Below, in pieces: positions 8,743-17,044 of a stretch of 64,000 bases of DNA. The DNA comes from Terriglobia bacterium (lineage in GTDB: Bacteria > Acidobacteriota > Terriglobia > Terriglobales > Acidobacteriaceae). Under the pieces are notes generated by a model. It was not told the DNA's origin. It made no database searches and worked only from the letters and a program-made list of their open reading frames with translations. Both the position numbers and the translations under genes were made by a program. The stretch lies in the NCBI GenBank assembly GCA_020073185.1, contig JAIQFT010000025.1, positions 1 to 64,000 on the forward strand, written 5' to 3'. How positions within the stretch are numbered: the first letter of the stretch is position 1; each line of letters begins with the position of its first letter.

Positions 8743-9550
8743 AATATTCGACCGAGATAAGGCAGAGCCCGCTGGCCGGCGCGGTCGCCCCGGGGTTCGC
8801 CGACCGGTTGCGCGCCTGCAAAATGCGTGCGATGTCGGTCGCGCGCAAGCTTCCCTTCCCGATCAACAAGAACATGCCCACCAGGTTGCGCACCATGTGG
8901 TGCAGGAACCCGCGTCCGCGGATGGTGTAGACAAGCTCATCGCCCGCGCGCAGCCACTGCGAGCAGAAGACAGTGCGCACGTTGGAGGATTCCTGCTCAT
9001 GTGGCACGGGTCTTTGACCCGTGTAGCCCGGTCGGAGACCGGGCCCACATAGTTCCTCTCGTTTTTCCGGATCAACCGCCGCCAACGATGTGAAATCGTG
9101 CTCGCCGACAATCTCGGCCGCCGCCGCAATCATTGCCTGCTGATCCAGGGGGTACGGATGATGGTAAACGTAGCGCGCCAGAAACGGCGGGCAAATGTCG
9201 CCACGAAAAATCCGGTATTGGTAACTCTTGGCACGCGCCGACTTGCGGGCATGAAATTCCGCCGGCGCCTCCTCGATGCGCCGCACCCGAATCGCCGCCG
9301 GCAGCACATCGTTCAGCGCGACCACCAAATTCGCCGCCGGAATGGAGGAGGCAATCGCGCACGACGCCACCTGCCCGAGCGCGTGCACTCCGGCGTCGGT
9401 GCGGCCCGAGCCTTGCGGCATCACGCTCTCGGCGCTGATCCGCCGCAGCGCATCGGCCAGCGTGCCCTGGATGGTCGGGCGATCCGGCTGCACCTGCCAG
9501 CCGTAGAAATCGGTGCCGTCGTAGGCGAGGGTGATTTTGAGGTTGCGCAT
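8741..9550 (-). CDS. truA: tRNA pseudouridine(38-40) synthase TruA
   Basis: Predicted 269-residue enzyme that isomerises uridines 38-40 of the tRNA anticodon arm. MRNLKITLAYDGTDFYGWQ is the standard N-terminus, favouring the start at 9550. GSGRTDAGVHALGQV carries the catalytic Asp and RGFLHHMVRNLVG is the conserved C-terminal substrate loop. After HDFTSLAAVDPEK comes a stretch (REELCGPGLRPGYTGQRPV and HEQES) not normal for TruA, encoded by a 52 bp palindromic element inserted in frame. The family sequence resumes with SNVRTVF. The insert is in a surface loop of the fold as usually described, so function may be kept. Confidence 0.93.
   Translation of the reverse strand: MRNLKITLAYDGTDFYGWQVQPDRPTIQGTLADALRRISAESVMPQGSGRTDAGVHALGQVASCAIASSIPAANLVVALNDVLPAAIRVRRIEEAPAEFHARKSARAKSYQYRIFRGDICPPFLARYVYHHPYPLDQQAMIAAAAEIVGEHDFTSLAAVDPEKREELCGPGLRPGYTGQRPVPHEQESSNVRTVFCSQWLRAGDELVYTIRGRGFLHHMVRNLVGMFLLIGKGSLRATDIARILQARNRSANPGATAPASGLCLISVEY
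8999..9050. repeat. REP-like double-hairpin element inserted in truA
   Basis: A 52 bp element bounded by 6 bp terminal inverted repeats ATGTGG/CCACAT. It contains two perfect 8 bp hairpins: CACGGGTC-TTT-GACCCGTG (9005-9023) and GCCCGGTC-GGA-GACCGGGC (9026-9044). It lies wholly inside the truA reading frame. The TAGCCC head of the second hairpin recurs at 15465 and 31631. Confidence 0.8.
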
Positions 9551-9783
9551 TGTGCGGCCGCACAGCATCTAACATGCCGCGCCGGTGTTTACAAAATCTT
9601 ACTCAAGCCAACTGCGGTGGGCCGTACCGCGTCGGCTATACTAGTGCGTTTCTGCGAACTGCAGAGGCAGTCGCTGGCAGTTTTTTGAACCCGCCGCGGG
9701 GCATTTGCGTATCAACGGTTGACGATTGGGGCCCCCGGCAGTCTATCGCACAGCACTGACTTACGACTTACTGGAGAGAGCGC

Positions 9784-11847
9784 ATGCATTCGAGGTCTTT
9801 TTTTGTGTTTCGCGGCAAGCTGTTGATGCTGGCATTCCTGGCCGTCATCACTTGTCCAGGGTGGGCGCAACGGACCGATTATTCCAAGGGCCAACCGCCA
9901 TTGCCGAACCCCATCGCGCCGTATCAAGGGCGCAGCATCGCTCCCCCGCGTTTCGCCAACAGTCCGCGCATTGACCAGTTGATCAAGGACGGTAAGCTGA
10001 CGCTGTCGCTGGACGACGCCATCACGCTGGCGCTGGAAAATAACCTCGACCTGGCGATTGCGCGCTACAACCTCGACATCGCCGACACCGACATCCTGCG
10101 CACCAAGGCAGGCGCGGCGGCGCGCGGCGTGGCCACCGGCCTGGTACAAGGGACGCCCGGCGGCGGCGGCGGCGGCTTCGGCAGCGGCGCTTCGGGCGCC
10201 AGCGCCGGCGGCACTACGAGCGCGGCCGGCGGCGCGGGCACTGGCACCGGCGGTTTGGTCACCTCCACCACCGGCGTTGGACCAACGGTGCCGTCGTTCG
10301 ACCCGTTCCTTACCGGCACTTTGCAGATCGAGCGCGCGGTGTTCCCACAATCCAACACCGTCGTCGCTGGTGTTCCCGACCTCTCGCAGAACACCGGTAC
10401 CGCGGACTTCTCCTATAATCAGGGATTCGCCACCGGCACCAACATGAGCGTGGGGTTCAACAATTCCCGCGTTACCACCAACAGCATCCGCACCAGTCTG
10501 AACCCGGTGCTCAACAGCAGCTTCCGCCTGACTGTCAGCCAGCACCTGTTGCAAGGCTTCGGCATCGCACCCAACCTACGCTTCATCCGCATGGCCAAGA
10601 ACAGCCGCGAGATCGCCGACGTTGCCTTCCGCGGCCAGGTGATCTCGACCGTGACCCAGATCCAAAACATCTACTGGGACTTGGTCACGGCCTATGAAGA
10701 CGTGCGGGTGAAAGAGCGGTCGCTGGGGCTGGCGAACCAGTTGCTGTCCGACACGCAAAAGCAGGTGCAGATCGGCACCCTGGCGCCGATCGAGATCGTG
10801 CGCTCGCAGAGCGCGGTCGCCTCCGCCAAGCAGGACCTGATCGTCAGCCAAACGGCGCTGCAGTTGCAGCAGTTGCTGACCAAGAACGCGCTTTCGCGCA
10901 ACCTGCAGGACCCGGCGCTGGCCGCATCGGAAGTGATCCCAACCGACACAATGGTGATGCCAGCCTCCGAGCCGGTCACCCCCATCCAGGAGCTGGTCAA
11001 CGACGCCCTGGCGCACCGCTGGGAGTTGGCGCAGTCGCGCATTGACCTCACCAACCGCGACATCAACAAGAAAGCGGCGCGCAGCGCGCTGCTGCCCACG
11101 CTCGACCTCTTCGCGTTCTACGGCTCGTCGGCCCTGGGCGGCGTGCAAAATCCGTTCTGTCCCGCCGCCGTCTGTCCCCCAGGTAGCATTCCGACCGTGG
11201 GCTACGGTTCAACTTTCGGAAGTCTGTTTGACTCCACCGCGCCCGACAAGGGCATGGGGCTGACGCTGACGATCCCCCTCCGCAACCGCAGCGCGCAGGC
11301 CGACCAGGTGCGCTCCGAGTTGGAGTACAGCCAGGCGCAGATGCGGTTGCAGCAGCTCGAGAACCAGATTCGCATCGAGGTGCGAAACGCGCAGTATGCG
11401 CTGGAGCAGAACCGGGCGCGCGTCGAGGCCGCCGACGCCGGCGCCAAGCTGGCCGCCGAGAGCCTGGACGCGGAGCAGAAGAAATATCTGCTGGGCGCCT
11501 CCACCAATTACGCCGTGCTGCAGTCGCAGCGCGACCTGGCCCAGGCGGATTCGAACCTGCTGGCAGCGCGCGCCGCCTACGAGAAGTCCCGCGTTGAGGT
11601 AGACCGCGCCACCGGCCTGACGCTGACGCATCTCGGCATTGATGTCGCTGACGCCGAAACCGCACAGGTCAAGAAAACTCCGAATGTGCCGGGTGTGGTG
11701 CCGCGCAGCCAGAATCCGCAGGCGCCGCCGATTACCCCGCAACAGCCCTATACTCAGCCGTTGCCGCCGGGCCAGGCTAGTCCGCTCGGACAGCCCCCGG
11801 CGCAACCGCCTCCGCCACACAGTCCGGTCCCTCCGGAACTGAAGTAG
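9784..11847 (+). CDS. TolC-family outer membrane efflux protein
   Basis: Predicted 687-residue secreted protein. Start at 9784 follows GGAGAG (9 bp before), and the N-terminus is a signal peptide ending near CPGWAQ. LTLSLDDAITLALENNLDLAIARYNLDIA is the usual first TolC helix, and VTQIQNIYWDLVTAYEDVRVKERSLGLA plus the C-terminal repeat LEYSQAQMRLQQLENQIRIEVRNAQYALEQ form the coiled-coil channel. Unusual parts: a Gly/Ser/Ala-rich insert near residues 120-160 and a Pro/Gln-rich tail of ~60 residues. No RND or adaptor gene is adjacent. The 215 bp gap from truA has a TATACT box at about 9637 but no clear -35. A strong terminator follows. Confidence 0.9.
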   Translation: MHSRSFFVFRGKLLMLAFLAVITCPGWAQRTDYSKGQPPLPNPIAPYQGRSIAPPRFANSPRIDQLIKDGKLTLSLDDAITLALENNLDLAIARYNLDIADTDILRTKAGAAARGVATGLVQGTPGGGGGGFGSGASGASAGGTTSAAGGAGTGTGGLVTSTTGVGPTVPSFDPFLTGTLQIERAVFPQSNTVVAGVPDLSQNTGTADFSYNQGFATGTNMSVGFNNSRVTTNSIRTSLNPVLNSSFRLTVSQHLLQGFGIAPNLRFIRMAKNSREIADVAFRGQVISTVTQIQNIYWDLVTAYEDVRVKERSLGLANQLLSDTQKQVQIGTLAPIEIVRSQSAVASAKQDLIVSQTALQLQQLLTKNALSRNLQDPALAASEVIPTDTMVMPASEPVTPIQELVNDALAHRWELAQSRIDLTNRDINKKAARSALLPTLDLFAFYGSSALGGVQNPFCPAAVCPPGSIPTVGYGSTFGSLFDSTAPDKGMGLTLTIPLRNRSAQADQVRSELEYSQAQMRLQQLENQIRIEVRNAQYALEQNRARVEAADAGAKLAAESLDAEQKKYLLGASTNYAVLQSQRDLAQADSNLLAARAAYEKSRVEVDRATGLTLTHLGIDVADAETAQVKKTPNVPGVVPRSQNPQAPPITPQQPYTQPLPPGQASPLGQPPAQPPPPHSPVPPELK

Positions 11848-11850
11848 GCA

Positions 11851-11878
11851 GGAGCTAGCAGTTAGGAGTTAGGAGTTA
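11851..11878. repeat. Short heptad tandem repeat (GGAGTTA-type)
   Basis: Four seven-base units: GGAGCTA, GCAGTTA, GGAGTTA, GGAGTTA, just after the TolC-like gene stop and before its terminator. Confidence 0.65.
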
Positions 11879-11882
11879 GCGA

Positions 11883-11909
11883 GGCCGGGTAAGGAGCCCG
11901 GCCTTTTTT
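11883..11909 (+). terminator. Rho-independent terminator of the TolC-like gene
   Basis: Stem GGCCGGG (11883-11889) and CCCGGCC (11897-11903) with a 7-base loop, followed by six T. It is 35 bp after the TolC-like stop codon. Confidence 0.85.
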
Positions 11910-11976
11910 GTTGCCGGTTTTCCGAAGTGCAGAATTGCCTGGAAGCGAACGAGAACCGGTCGCATCGCGGCTTTTC

Positions 11977-12008
11977 AATTCGGCAATTTGAAAATTCGGC
12001 AATTCGGC
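11977..12008. repeat. Short octad tandem repeat (AATTCGGC)
   Basis: Units AATTCGGC, AATTTGAA, AATTCGGC, AATTCGGC directly upstream of the glycosyltransferase start. Confidence 0.6.
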
Positions 12009-12009
12009 A

Positions 12010-12810
12010 ATGGACTGGCCTCTGTGGTTAAATTCCCCCGTGACCCTCTCGGTCGTCATCATCACGCAGAACGAGGAGGAAAACCTTCCGCGCACGCTGC
12101 AAAGCGTGGCGGGACTGCTGCGTGACCTCGGGGGCGAGATCATTATCGTGGATTCCGGCTCCACCGACCGCACGCTGGAGATAGCGGCTGCTGCCGGAGC
12201 GAGAATTTATCGTGAACCGTGGAAGGGCTTTGCCGGACAGAAGAATTCGGCGCTCGACAAGGCGACCTCCGACTGGGTGCTCTCGCTCGATGCCGACGAG
12301 CCTTTGGAAGCAGCGGCGGCGGACGAGATTCGCACATTGCTGGAGCGCGATCCCCAGGTCAACGCCTACTGGATTTCGCGCAAGAATTTCTTTCTCGGTC
12401 GGTGGATTCAGCGCGGCGGCTTCTATCCCGACCGCAAGCTGCGCCTGATCCGCCGTGGCGCCGGACAGTGGGTGGAACACGGAGCTCATCCCACGATCCG
12501 GGTCACCGGCCCTACCGCCAACCTGCGCCACGCGATGCTGCACTACGCCTATCCCACGTTGCGCGGCTACATCGCGCACATGAACAACTACTCCTCGATG
12601 CAGGCCGAGCACATCAACGCGGAGCGCCCGCACGGCTTCGACGTAGTGAACATCATCGTCAATCCGCTGGCCACGTTCGTTTACAACTATGTTGTGCGGT
12701 GCGGGTTTCTCGACGGGCGCGAGGGCCTGTTGCTACACCTGTATCATTCAGCCTACGTAAGCTGGAAATACGCCAAGGCCTGGGAACTCTCACGTCGCAA
12801 AGGCGTTTAG
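12010..12810 (+). CDS. Family 2 glycosyltransferase (WaaE/KdtX-like)
   Basis: Predicted 266-residue GT-A enzyme (256 if translation begins at GTG 12040). VTLSVVIITQNEEENLPRTL opens the Rossmann fold, EIIIVDSGSTDRT binds the nucleotide sugar, and LSLDADEPLE is the DXD metal motif. EHGAHPTI and HMNNYSSMQAEH match the lipopolysaccharide-core beta-1,4-glucosyltransferase WaaE branch, so a role in LPS or cell-surface glycan synthesis is likely. A C-terminal hydrophobic stretch (NIIVNPLATFVYNYVVRCG) may associate with the membrane. Neither start has a good Shine-Dalgarno. The first ten codons include CCTCTGTGGTTAAAT, a dispersed gap sequence also seen at 20196, which favours GTG 12040 as the native start. 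Confidence 0.88.
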   Translation: MDWPLWLNSPVTLSVVIITQNEEENLPRTLQSVAGLLRDLGGEIIIVDSGSTDRTLEIAAAAGARIYREPWKGFAGQKNSALDKATSDWVLSLDADEPLEAAAADEIRTLLERDPQVNAYWISRKNFFLGRWIQRGGFYPDRKLRLIRRGAGQWVEHGAHPTIRVTGPTANLRHAMLHYAYPTLRGYIAHMNNYSSMQAEHINAERPHGFDVVNIIVNPLATFVYNYVVRCGFLDGREGLLLHLYHSAYVSWKYAKAWELSRRKGV

Positions 12811-12832
12811 CGGCATTTTCGGAGCTGGCGAT

Positions 12833-13216
12833 TCAAGTGCGCCAAAGGACTCGCGCGGGCTTCGGCGGTGGCGCCGGCGGCGTCGGATCGGTCTTGGGTG
12901 CGGGCGCGGCTTTGCTTTCAGGAGCATTCTTGCTGTCAGGAGCCTTCGGGGTGTCGGCAGGGGCATTAGGGGCCGGTGTGCCGTAGTGCGGATCGGTCGT
13001 GTGAATCTTTTCCCGCTTCTTGGCGAGTTCCTGGATCCGGATTCTGGTCAGTTGCTTACTGTCGTCCCACAGCAGTTGAATGAGATTGCGCTGCTTGTCA
13101 ATGGTGCCGCCTTGCTGTGCCACGACCAGCACCATGACCAGACAGGTCAGGAGCACCATCACACGCGCCCACGGGCTCTTCGCGTCCACCGGTTCACGTT
13201 CCAGGAACCCCGCCAT
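12833..13216 (-). CDS. Hypothetical single-pass membrane protein with Pro/Ala-rich tail
   Basis: Predicted 127 residues. ATG at 13216 has GAGG five bases upstream and is preferred over GTG 13222. After a short charged N-terminus comes one membrane segment (VMVLLTCLVMVLVVAQQ), a charged coiled segment (DKQRNLIQLLWDDSKQLTRIRIQELAKK), and a low-complexity Pro/Ala/Lys tail (about 55 residues), the pattern of a periplasmic extended linker as in TonB-like or SPOR-less anchors. No family recognised. Convergent with the glycosyltransferase (22 bp gap) and divergent from the mutase large subunit. Confidence 0.65.
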   Translation of the reverse strand: MAGFLEREPVDAKSPWARVMVLLTCLVMVLVVAQQGGTIDKQRNLIQLLWDDSKQLTRIRIQELAKKREKIHTTDPHYGTPAPNAPADTPKAPDSKNAPESKAAPAPKTDPTPPAPPPKPARVLWRT

Positions 13217-13396
13217 TGGCACCTCGCCGTTACCCTAACCCTATGACTTCGCAACCTGAGCGCCATATCACAGCTTCGCAAGTAGTTGAGAACAGGCTGC
13301 CTCCGGGCGCGTGCGGACCAGGACTTGCCACCAGCGTGGGCAATCTCTTGCCACCTTTAGGAAAAAGTTTGACCCTCTTTGAAACTCAGGACTGTG

Positions 13397-13448
13397 TTGC
13401 GACCCCGCGACGCATCTCTGTATCATGATTAGTTTGTTTGAATCAAAC
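13397..13448 (+). promoter_or_regulatory. Candidate promoter and palindrome upstream of the acyl-CoA mutase
   Basis: TTGCGA (13397-13402), 18 bp spacer and TATCAT (13421-13426) form a plausible sigma-70-type promoter. A palindrome GTTTGA-A-TCAAAC (13436-13448) sits between the expected transcription start and the ATG at 13451, where a bound protein or RNA hairpin could block initiation. Confidence 0.4.
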
Positions 13449-13450
13449 CT

Positions 13451-15298
13451 ATGGCTGACACCAAGCGCACGGACGAGCAGGTTGCCAAGGCGGGGTCACC
13501 AGCACGCGCCGATGCCGCGCATGTTGTGGTGCAAGAGTCTCCTGTAGCCGACGTTTTCACTGACCGGCATCCCTCGCAGTCCGAGAGGAAGTGGGCCGAG
13601 ACCGCGCTGGCGAAGACTTTCGAGAAAGCACCGGAGAAGCCCATCGGCGCACCCTCGGGCATCAATCTCGACGAGCACGGTCGCGCCCGCTACTCCACCA
13701 TCTCCGGTTACCCCGTGCGCCGTCTCTACACCCAGGCCGACCTGCCCGAGGACTGGAAATACGACGACTACCTTGGCTACCCCGGCCAGCCGCCCTACAC
13801 CCGCGGCATTCACGCTTCCGGCTATCGCGGCAAACTTTTCACCATGCGCCAGTTCTCCGGCTTCGCCTCGCCGGAAGAAACCAACGAGCGCTACAAGTAC
13901 CTGCTCACCCACGGCGGCACCGGCCTGTCGGTTGCCTTCGATCTGCCCACGCTGATGGGCTACGACAGCGACCACCCCTGCAGCGAGGGCGAGGTTGGCA
14001 AGTGCGGCGTCGCCATCGATTCGCTCGAGGACATGGAAATCCTCTTCCACGGCATTGACCTGGAGAACGTCACTACCTCCATGACCATTAACTCGCCCGC
14101 CTCGGTGCTGTGGGCGATGTACCTGGTCGTCGCCGAGAAGCAGAAAGCCGACTGGAGGAAAATCTCCGGCACCATCCAGAACGACATTCTCAAGGAATAC
14201 ATCGCGCAGAAGGAATACATTTATGCGCCGGCGCCCAGCATGCGCCTGGTGATTGACACCTTCGAGTTCGGCAGCAAGTTCACACCGCGCTTTAACACCA
14301 TTTCCATCAGCGGTTACCACATCCGCGAGGCCGGCTCCACCGCGCTGCAGGAGTTGGCATTCACCATTTACGACGGCGCTGAGTACGTCGAGTGGGCGCG
14401 CCGCCGCGGCCTCGACGTGGACGAGTTCGGGCCGCGCCTCAGCTTCTTCTTCAACGCGCACAGCGATTTTTTCGAAGAGCTTGCCAAGTACCGCGCCGCC
14501 CGGAAAATCTGGTACCGGCTGATGAGGGACCGCTTCGGCGCCCAGCACGAGCGCACCCGCCTGCTGCGCTTCCACACCCAGACGGCCGGCGTTTCGCTCA
14601 CCGCGCAGCAGCCGATGAACAACATCGCGCGCGTCGCTATCCAGGCGCTGGCGGCGGTGCTGGGCGGCACGCAGTCGCTGCACACCGACGCCCACGATGA
14701 AGCCCTCGCGCTGCCCACCGCCGACGCCGCCCGCATCGCGCTGCGCACCCAGCAGATCATCGCCTACGAAACCGGCGTCGCGCAAACCATTGACCCGCTG
14801 GGCGGCTCGTACTTCCTCGAACGTCTCACCCTCGACATGGAAAAGGGCGCGTTCGACTACTTTGACAAGCTCGACGCGATGGGCGGCATGGTGAAGGCGA
14901 TCGAGCGCGGCTATCCGCAGAAGGAAATCGCCGAGGCCAGCTACCAGTATCAGCGCGCCGTGGAAAAGCGCGAGAAGGTCATCGTTGGGGTTAACGATTT
15001 CACGATTGAGGAAGAATCGCCCTCGATTCTCTACATCGATGACTCGGTGGAGAAGCAGCAAACCGACAAGCTGAAGAAATTGCGCGCACGCCGCAGCAAC
15101 GACGAAGTCCGCCGCCGCCTCGACGCGCTGAAGAAAGCCGCCGCCGAGGAACCACAAGTTAAGGCCGACGGCGCGATCTCCGATGCCAACACCATGCCCT
15201 ACATCATCGAAGCCGTTCGCGCCTACGCCACCGTGGGCGAGATCTGCGAAGCGCTGAAACAGGTTTACGGGATCTACGAGGAAGCCAGCATCACGTAG
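13451..15298 (+). CDS. B12-dependent acyl-CoA mutase large subunit, isobutyryl-CoA mutase-like
   Basis: Predicted 615-residue catalytic TIM-barrel subunit of the methylmalonyl-CoA mutase family, without the cobalamin-binding domain (encoded separately at 20223). Landmarks: [85 protein letters not shown]. Aligned with Propionibacterium mutase, Q243 equals Gln197 and H290 equals His244, both at offset 46. At the same offset, F135 replaces Tyr89 and Q253 replaces Arg207. Phe/Gln is the pair reported for isobutyryl-CoA mutase, so interconversion of isobutyryl-CoA and n-butyryl-CoA is more likely than succinyl-CoA/methylmalonyl-CoA. Related acyl-CoAs (pivalyl) are not excluded. Confidence 0.9.
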   Translation: MADTKRTDEQVAKAGSPARADAAHVVVQESPVADVFTDRHPSQSERKWAETALAKTFEKAPEKPIGAPSGINLDEHGRARYSTISGYPVRRLYTQADLPEDWKYDDYLGYPGQPPYTRGIHASGYRGKLFTMRQFSGFASPEETNERYKYLLTHGGTGLSVAFDLPTLMGYDSDHPCSEGEVGKCGVAIDSLEDMEILFHGIDLENVTTSMTINSPASVLWAMYLVVAEKQKADWRKISGTIQNDILKEYIAQKEYIYAPAPSMRLVIDTFEFGSKFTPRFNTISISGYHIREAGSTALQELAFTIYDGAEYVEWARRRGLDVDEFGPRLSFFFNAHSDFFEELAKYRAARKIWYRLMRDRFGAQHERTRLLRFHTQTAGVSLTAQQPMNNIARVAIQALAAVLGGTQSLHTDAHDEALALPTADAARIALRTQQIIAYETGVAQTIDPLGGSYFLERLTLDMEKGAFDYFDKLDAMGGMVKAIERGYPQKEIAEASYQYQRAVEKREKVIVGVNDFTIEEESPSILYIDDSVEKQQTDKLKKLRARRSNDEVRRRLDALKKAAAEEPQVKADGAISDANTMPYIIEAVRAYATVGEICEALKQVYGIYEEASIT

Positions 15299-15303
15299 AT
15301 CGG

Positions 15304-15415
15304 GTGATCTGGTGATCGGATGATCTGGTGATGAAATGATCTGGTGATGGGATGATCTGGTGATGGGATGATCTGGTGATCGGCTGATTTAGTAATGGGA
15401 TGATCTGGTGAAGGT
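15304..15415. repeat. 16 bp tandem repeat, seven copies
   Basis: Seven imperfect copies of ATGATCTGGTGATGGG (112 bp), starting 6 bp after the mutase stop codon. Copies 3 and 4 are identical; copy 6 is most diverged. It lacks CRISPR architecture, having no spacers. Confidence 0.9.
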
Positions 15416-15466
15416 CGACATTTCACAATCGTCTCGCCGAAGCCGCGGAGCGGGGGAATTCGTTAG

Positions 15467-15523
15467 CCCACCGCGGCAGCGGTGGGATGGCTGCGAATCA
15501 TGACCCACGAGCGCCGGAGGCGC
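15467..15523. repeat. REP-like hairpin pair, TAGCCC family
   Basis: Hairpin CCCACCGC-GGCA-GCGGTGGG (15467-15486) headed by TTAG, followed by GCGCC-GGA-GGCGC (15511-15523). The second hairpin supplies the last codons and stop of the radical SAM gene. Confidence 0.7.
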
Positions 15524-16988
15524 GGCACTCATTCTCAAATCTGAAATTTGCAATCTTCAATTCCTCCACCGCGACAGCCCTCTTCGCTTCATCCGCCTTT
15601 TCGGATCGTGAATCGCGCGCAGTCTCCTCTCCCGCGCGCTCGCTGAGGATCGTCTCCAGCAGCGGCAACATTCGGCCGACTTGTCTCGCCCTAATGATGA
15701 AATTCCACAACCCCTCAAACTTCTTCCATCCTGCCGAATAGGCGAAATGCCGCAGTCGTCCCTTCCATTCCCGTTTCGACCACGCGCCCCGCAGAATTGA
15801 CCCCCACCGGTAGAACTGCTCATACGCTCTCCAATACCCGGCCTCCAATTCCTCTGGCGAGAGCTTCGCCGGTTGAAACACGCAATGCCGCGTGTCGTAC
15901 AGGTCCCAGTTGCTGTGAAGCATTCGTTTTTCTGCCAACATGCGCTGGTGCAGCGCCGTACTGGGATACGGTGTCAGAATATGAAAAGTCGCCGTCTCAA
16001 TTCCCTGCTCCACCGCCCAGCCAATCGTGCGCTGGAAGACGTCGCCATCGTCCCCGTCCATGCCGAACACGAAGCTGCCGTTAATCATCACGCCATGATC
16101 ATGCAATCGGCGAATGGTCTTGCCGTAGTCGCGCGCGAAATTCTGCAGTTTGCGCTGCGCGCGCAGGTTGGTCAGATTGGTCGTTTCAAAGCCGATGAAC
16201 AGGCTGCGCAGCCCGCACGCTACTGCTTTCTCCAGCAAGCCGGGCGTCCATACCGAATTCACGGTCCCCGCCGCCTGCCACAACCTTCCCATGCCGCGCA
16301 TGCCGTCGAACAGCGCTGACGCGAAGCGCATATTGCCGAACAGGTGATCATCCAGAAAGTAGAGATGACGGCCGGGCAGGCGGCTGATCTCCGCCAGCGC
16401 GTCATCCACCGTCTGGGTATAAAACGATCTGCCGCCGCGGAAGAATGCCTCCTTGTAGCAGAAGTCGCACACGTGCGGGCAGCCGCGCGAGACCACGATT
16501 GAGTTCGGCACCAGGTACAGGTGACGCTTGATCAACTCACGCCGTATTCGCGGCACGCCGGCCAGCGTGCGCACCCCGGATTCATAGCGCTTGTGGTGAT
16601 GCCCGCCGGCAAAGTCGCGTAGGAACTGAGGCCACGTATCTTCTCCGGGCCCGAGAAAAATGGCGTCTGCGTGCTCAGCGGCCTCGCCAGGCAGCGAGGT
16701 GACGTGCAGGCCGCCCAGGACAACGAACGCGCCCCGCCTGCGGTAGAGGTCGGCCAGCATGTACGAGCGGTATGCCGAGGTGATGTAAGCCTGGATGACG
16801 ACAAGGTCCGGCGCATCGTCCAGCCGCAACTTCTGAACGTGCTCATCGACAAACTCGACGTCCCAGGAATCGGGGAGATAAGCAGCCAGAGTCGCCAATC
16901 CGAGCGGCGGGAACAGCGAGTACTTGATCGGCCGGAACAGGGGGCTGGTCGCCTCCGTCAGGGCGGGCAGGATGAGCTTCACCTTCAT
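15498..16988 (-). CDS. B12-binding-domain radical SAM protein
   Basis: Predicted 496 residues. The N-terminal ~140 residues form a cobalamin-binding-type Rossmann domain (KYSLFPPLGLATLAAYLP, VVLGGLHVTSLPGEA). It is followed by the radical SAM domain with the 4Fe-4S motif CX3CX2C in RGCPHVCDFCYKEAFF, and FIGFETTN, SFVFGMDGD and LTPYPSTALHQRM later. A C-terminal region (DTRHCVFQPAKLSPEELEAGYW) is typical of HpnP/HpnJ-like and other lipid or natural-product modifying members. The substrate is unknown; hopanoid or other lipid modification is one possibility. The last ~20 residues are encoded by a heptad repeat and a REP hairpin, so the native end probably lies near residue 470. Upstream (16989-17044) a TACTTT/AAAGTA dyad may be part of its promoter. 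Confidence 0.85.
   Translation of the reverse strand: MKVKLILPALTEATSPLFRPIKYSLFPPLGLATLAAYLPDSWDVEFVDEHVQKLRLDDAPDLVVIQAYITSAYRSYMLADLYRRRGAFVVLGGLHVTSLPGEAAEHADAIFLGPGEDTWPQFLRDFAGGHHHKRYESGVRTLAGVPRIRRELIKRHLYLVPNSIVVSRGCPHVCDFCYKEAFFRGGRSFYTQTVDDALAEISRLPGRHLYFLDDHLFGNMRFASALFDGMRGMGRLWQAAGTVNSVWTPGLLEKAVACGLRSLFIGFETTNLTNLRAQRKLQNFARDYGKTIRRLHDHGVMINGSFVFGMDGDDGDVFQRTIGWAVEQGIETATFHILTPYPSTALHQRMLAEKRMLHSNWDLYDTRHCVFQPAKLSPEELEAGYWRAYEQFYRWGSILRGAWSKREWKGRLRHFAYSAGWKKFEGLWNFIIRARQVGRMLPLLETILSERAGEETARDSRSEKADEAKRAVAVEELKIANFRFENECRASGARGS
15533..15560. repeat. Short heptad tandem repeat (TCTGAAA-type)
   Basis: Units TCTCAAA, TCTGAAA, TTTGCAA, TCTTCAA. The array is translated as part of the radical SAM protein C-terminus. 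Confidence 0.6.
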
Positions 16989-17044
16989 GGCCCGCCATAT
17001 TACGGCAGACTACTTTGTAATGTAAAGTACTTTCTGTCAGAACC

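Noticed and set aside
13223-13450. Cobalamin riboswitch upstream of the B12-dependent mutase
   Set aside because: No B12 box (GCCACTG-like) in a suitable arrangement; a simple promoter and dyad explain the gap.
13496-15157. 553-codon frame opposite the acyl-CoA mutase
   Set aside because: Low-complexity Val/Ala/Gly/Arg composition typical of antisense frames in GC-rich DNA.
13451-15298. Plain methylmalonyl-CoA mutase label
   Set aside because: Phe135 and Gln253 replace the Tyr/Arg pair; see the mutase finding.
15304-15415. CRISPR array
   Set aside because: Units are directly abutting without spacers, and no cas genes are present.
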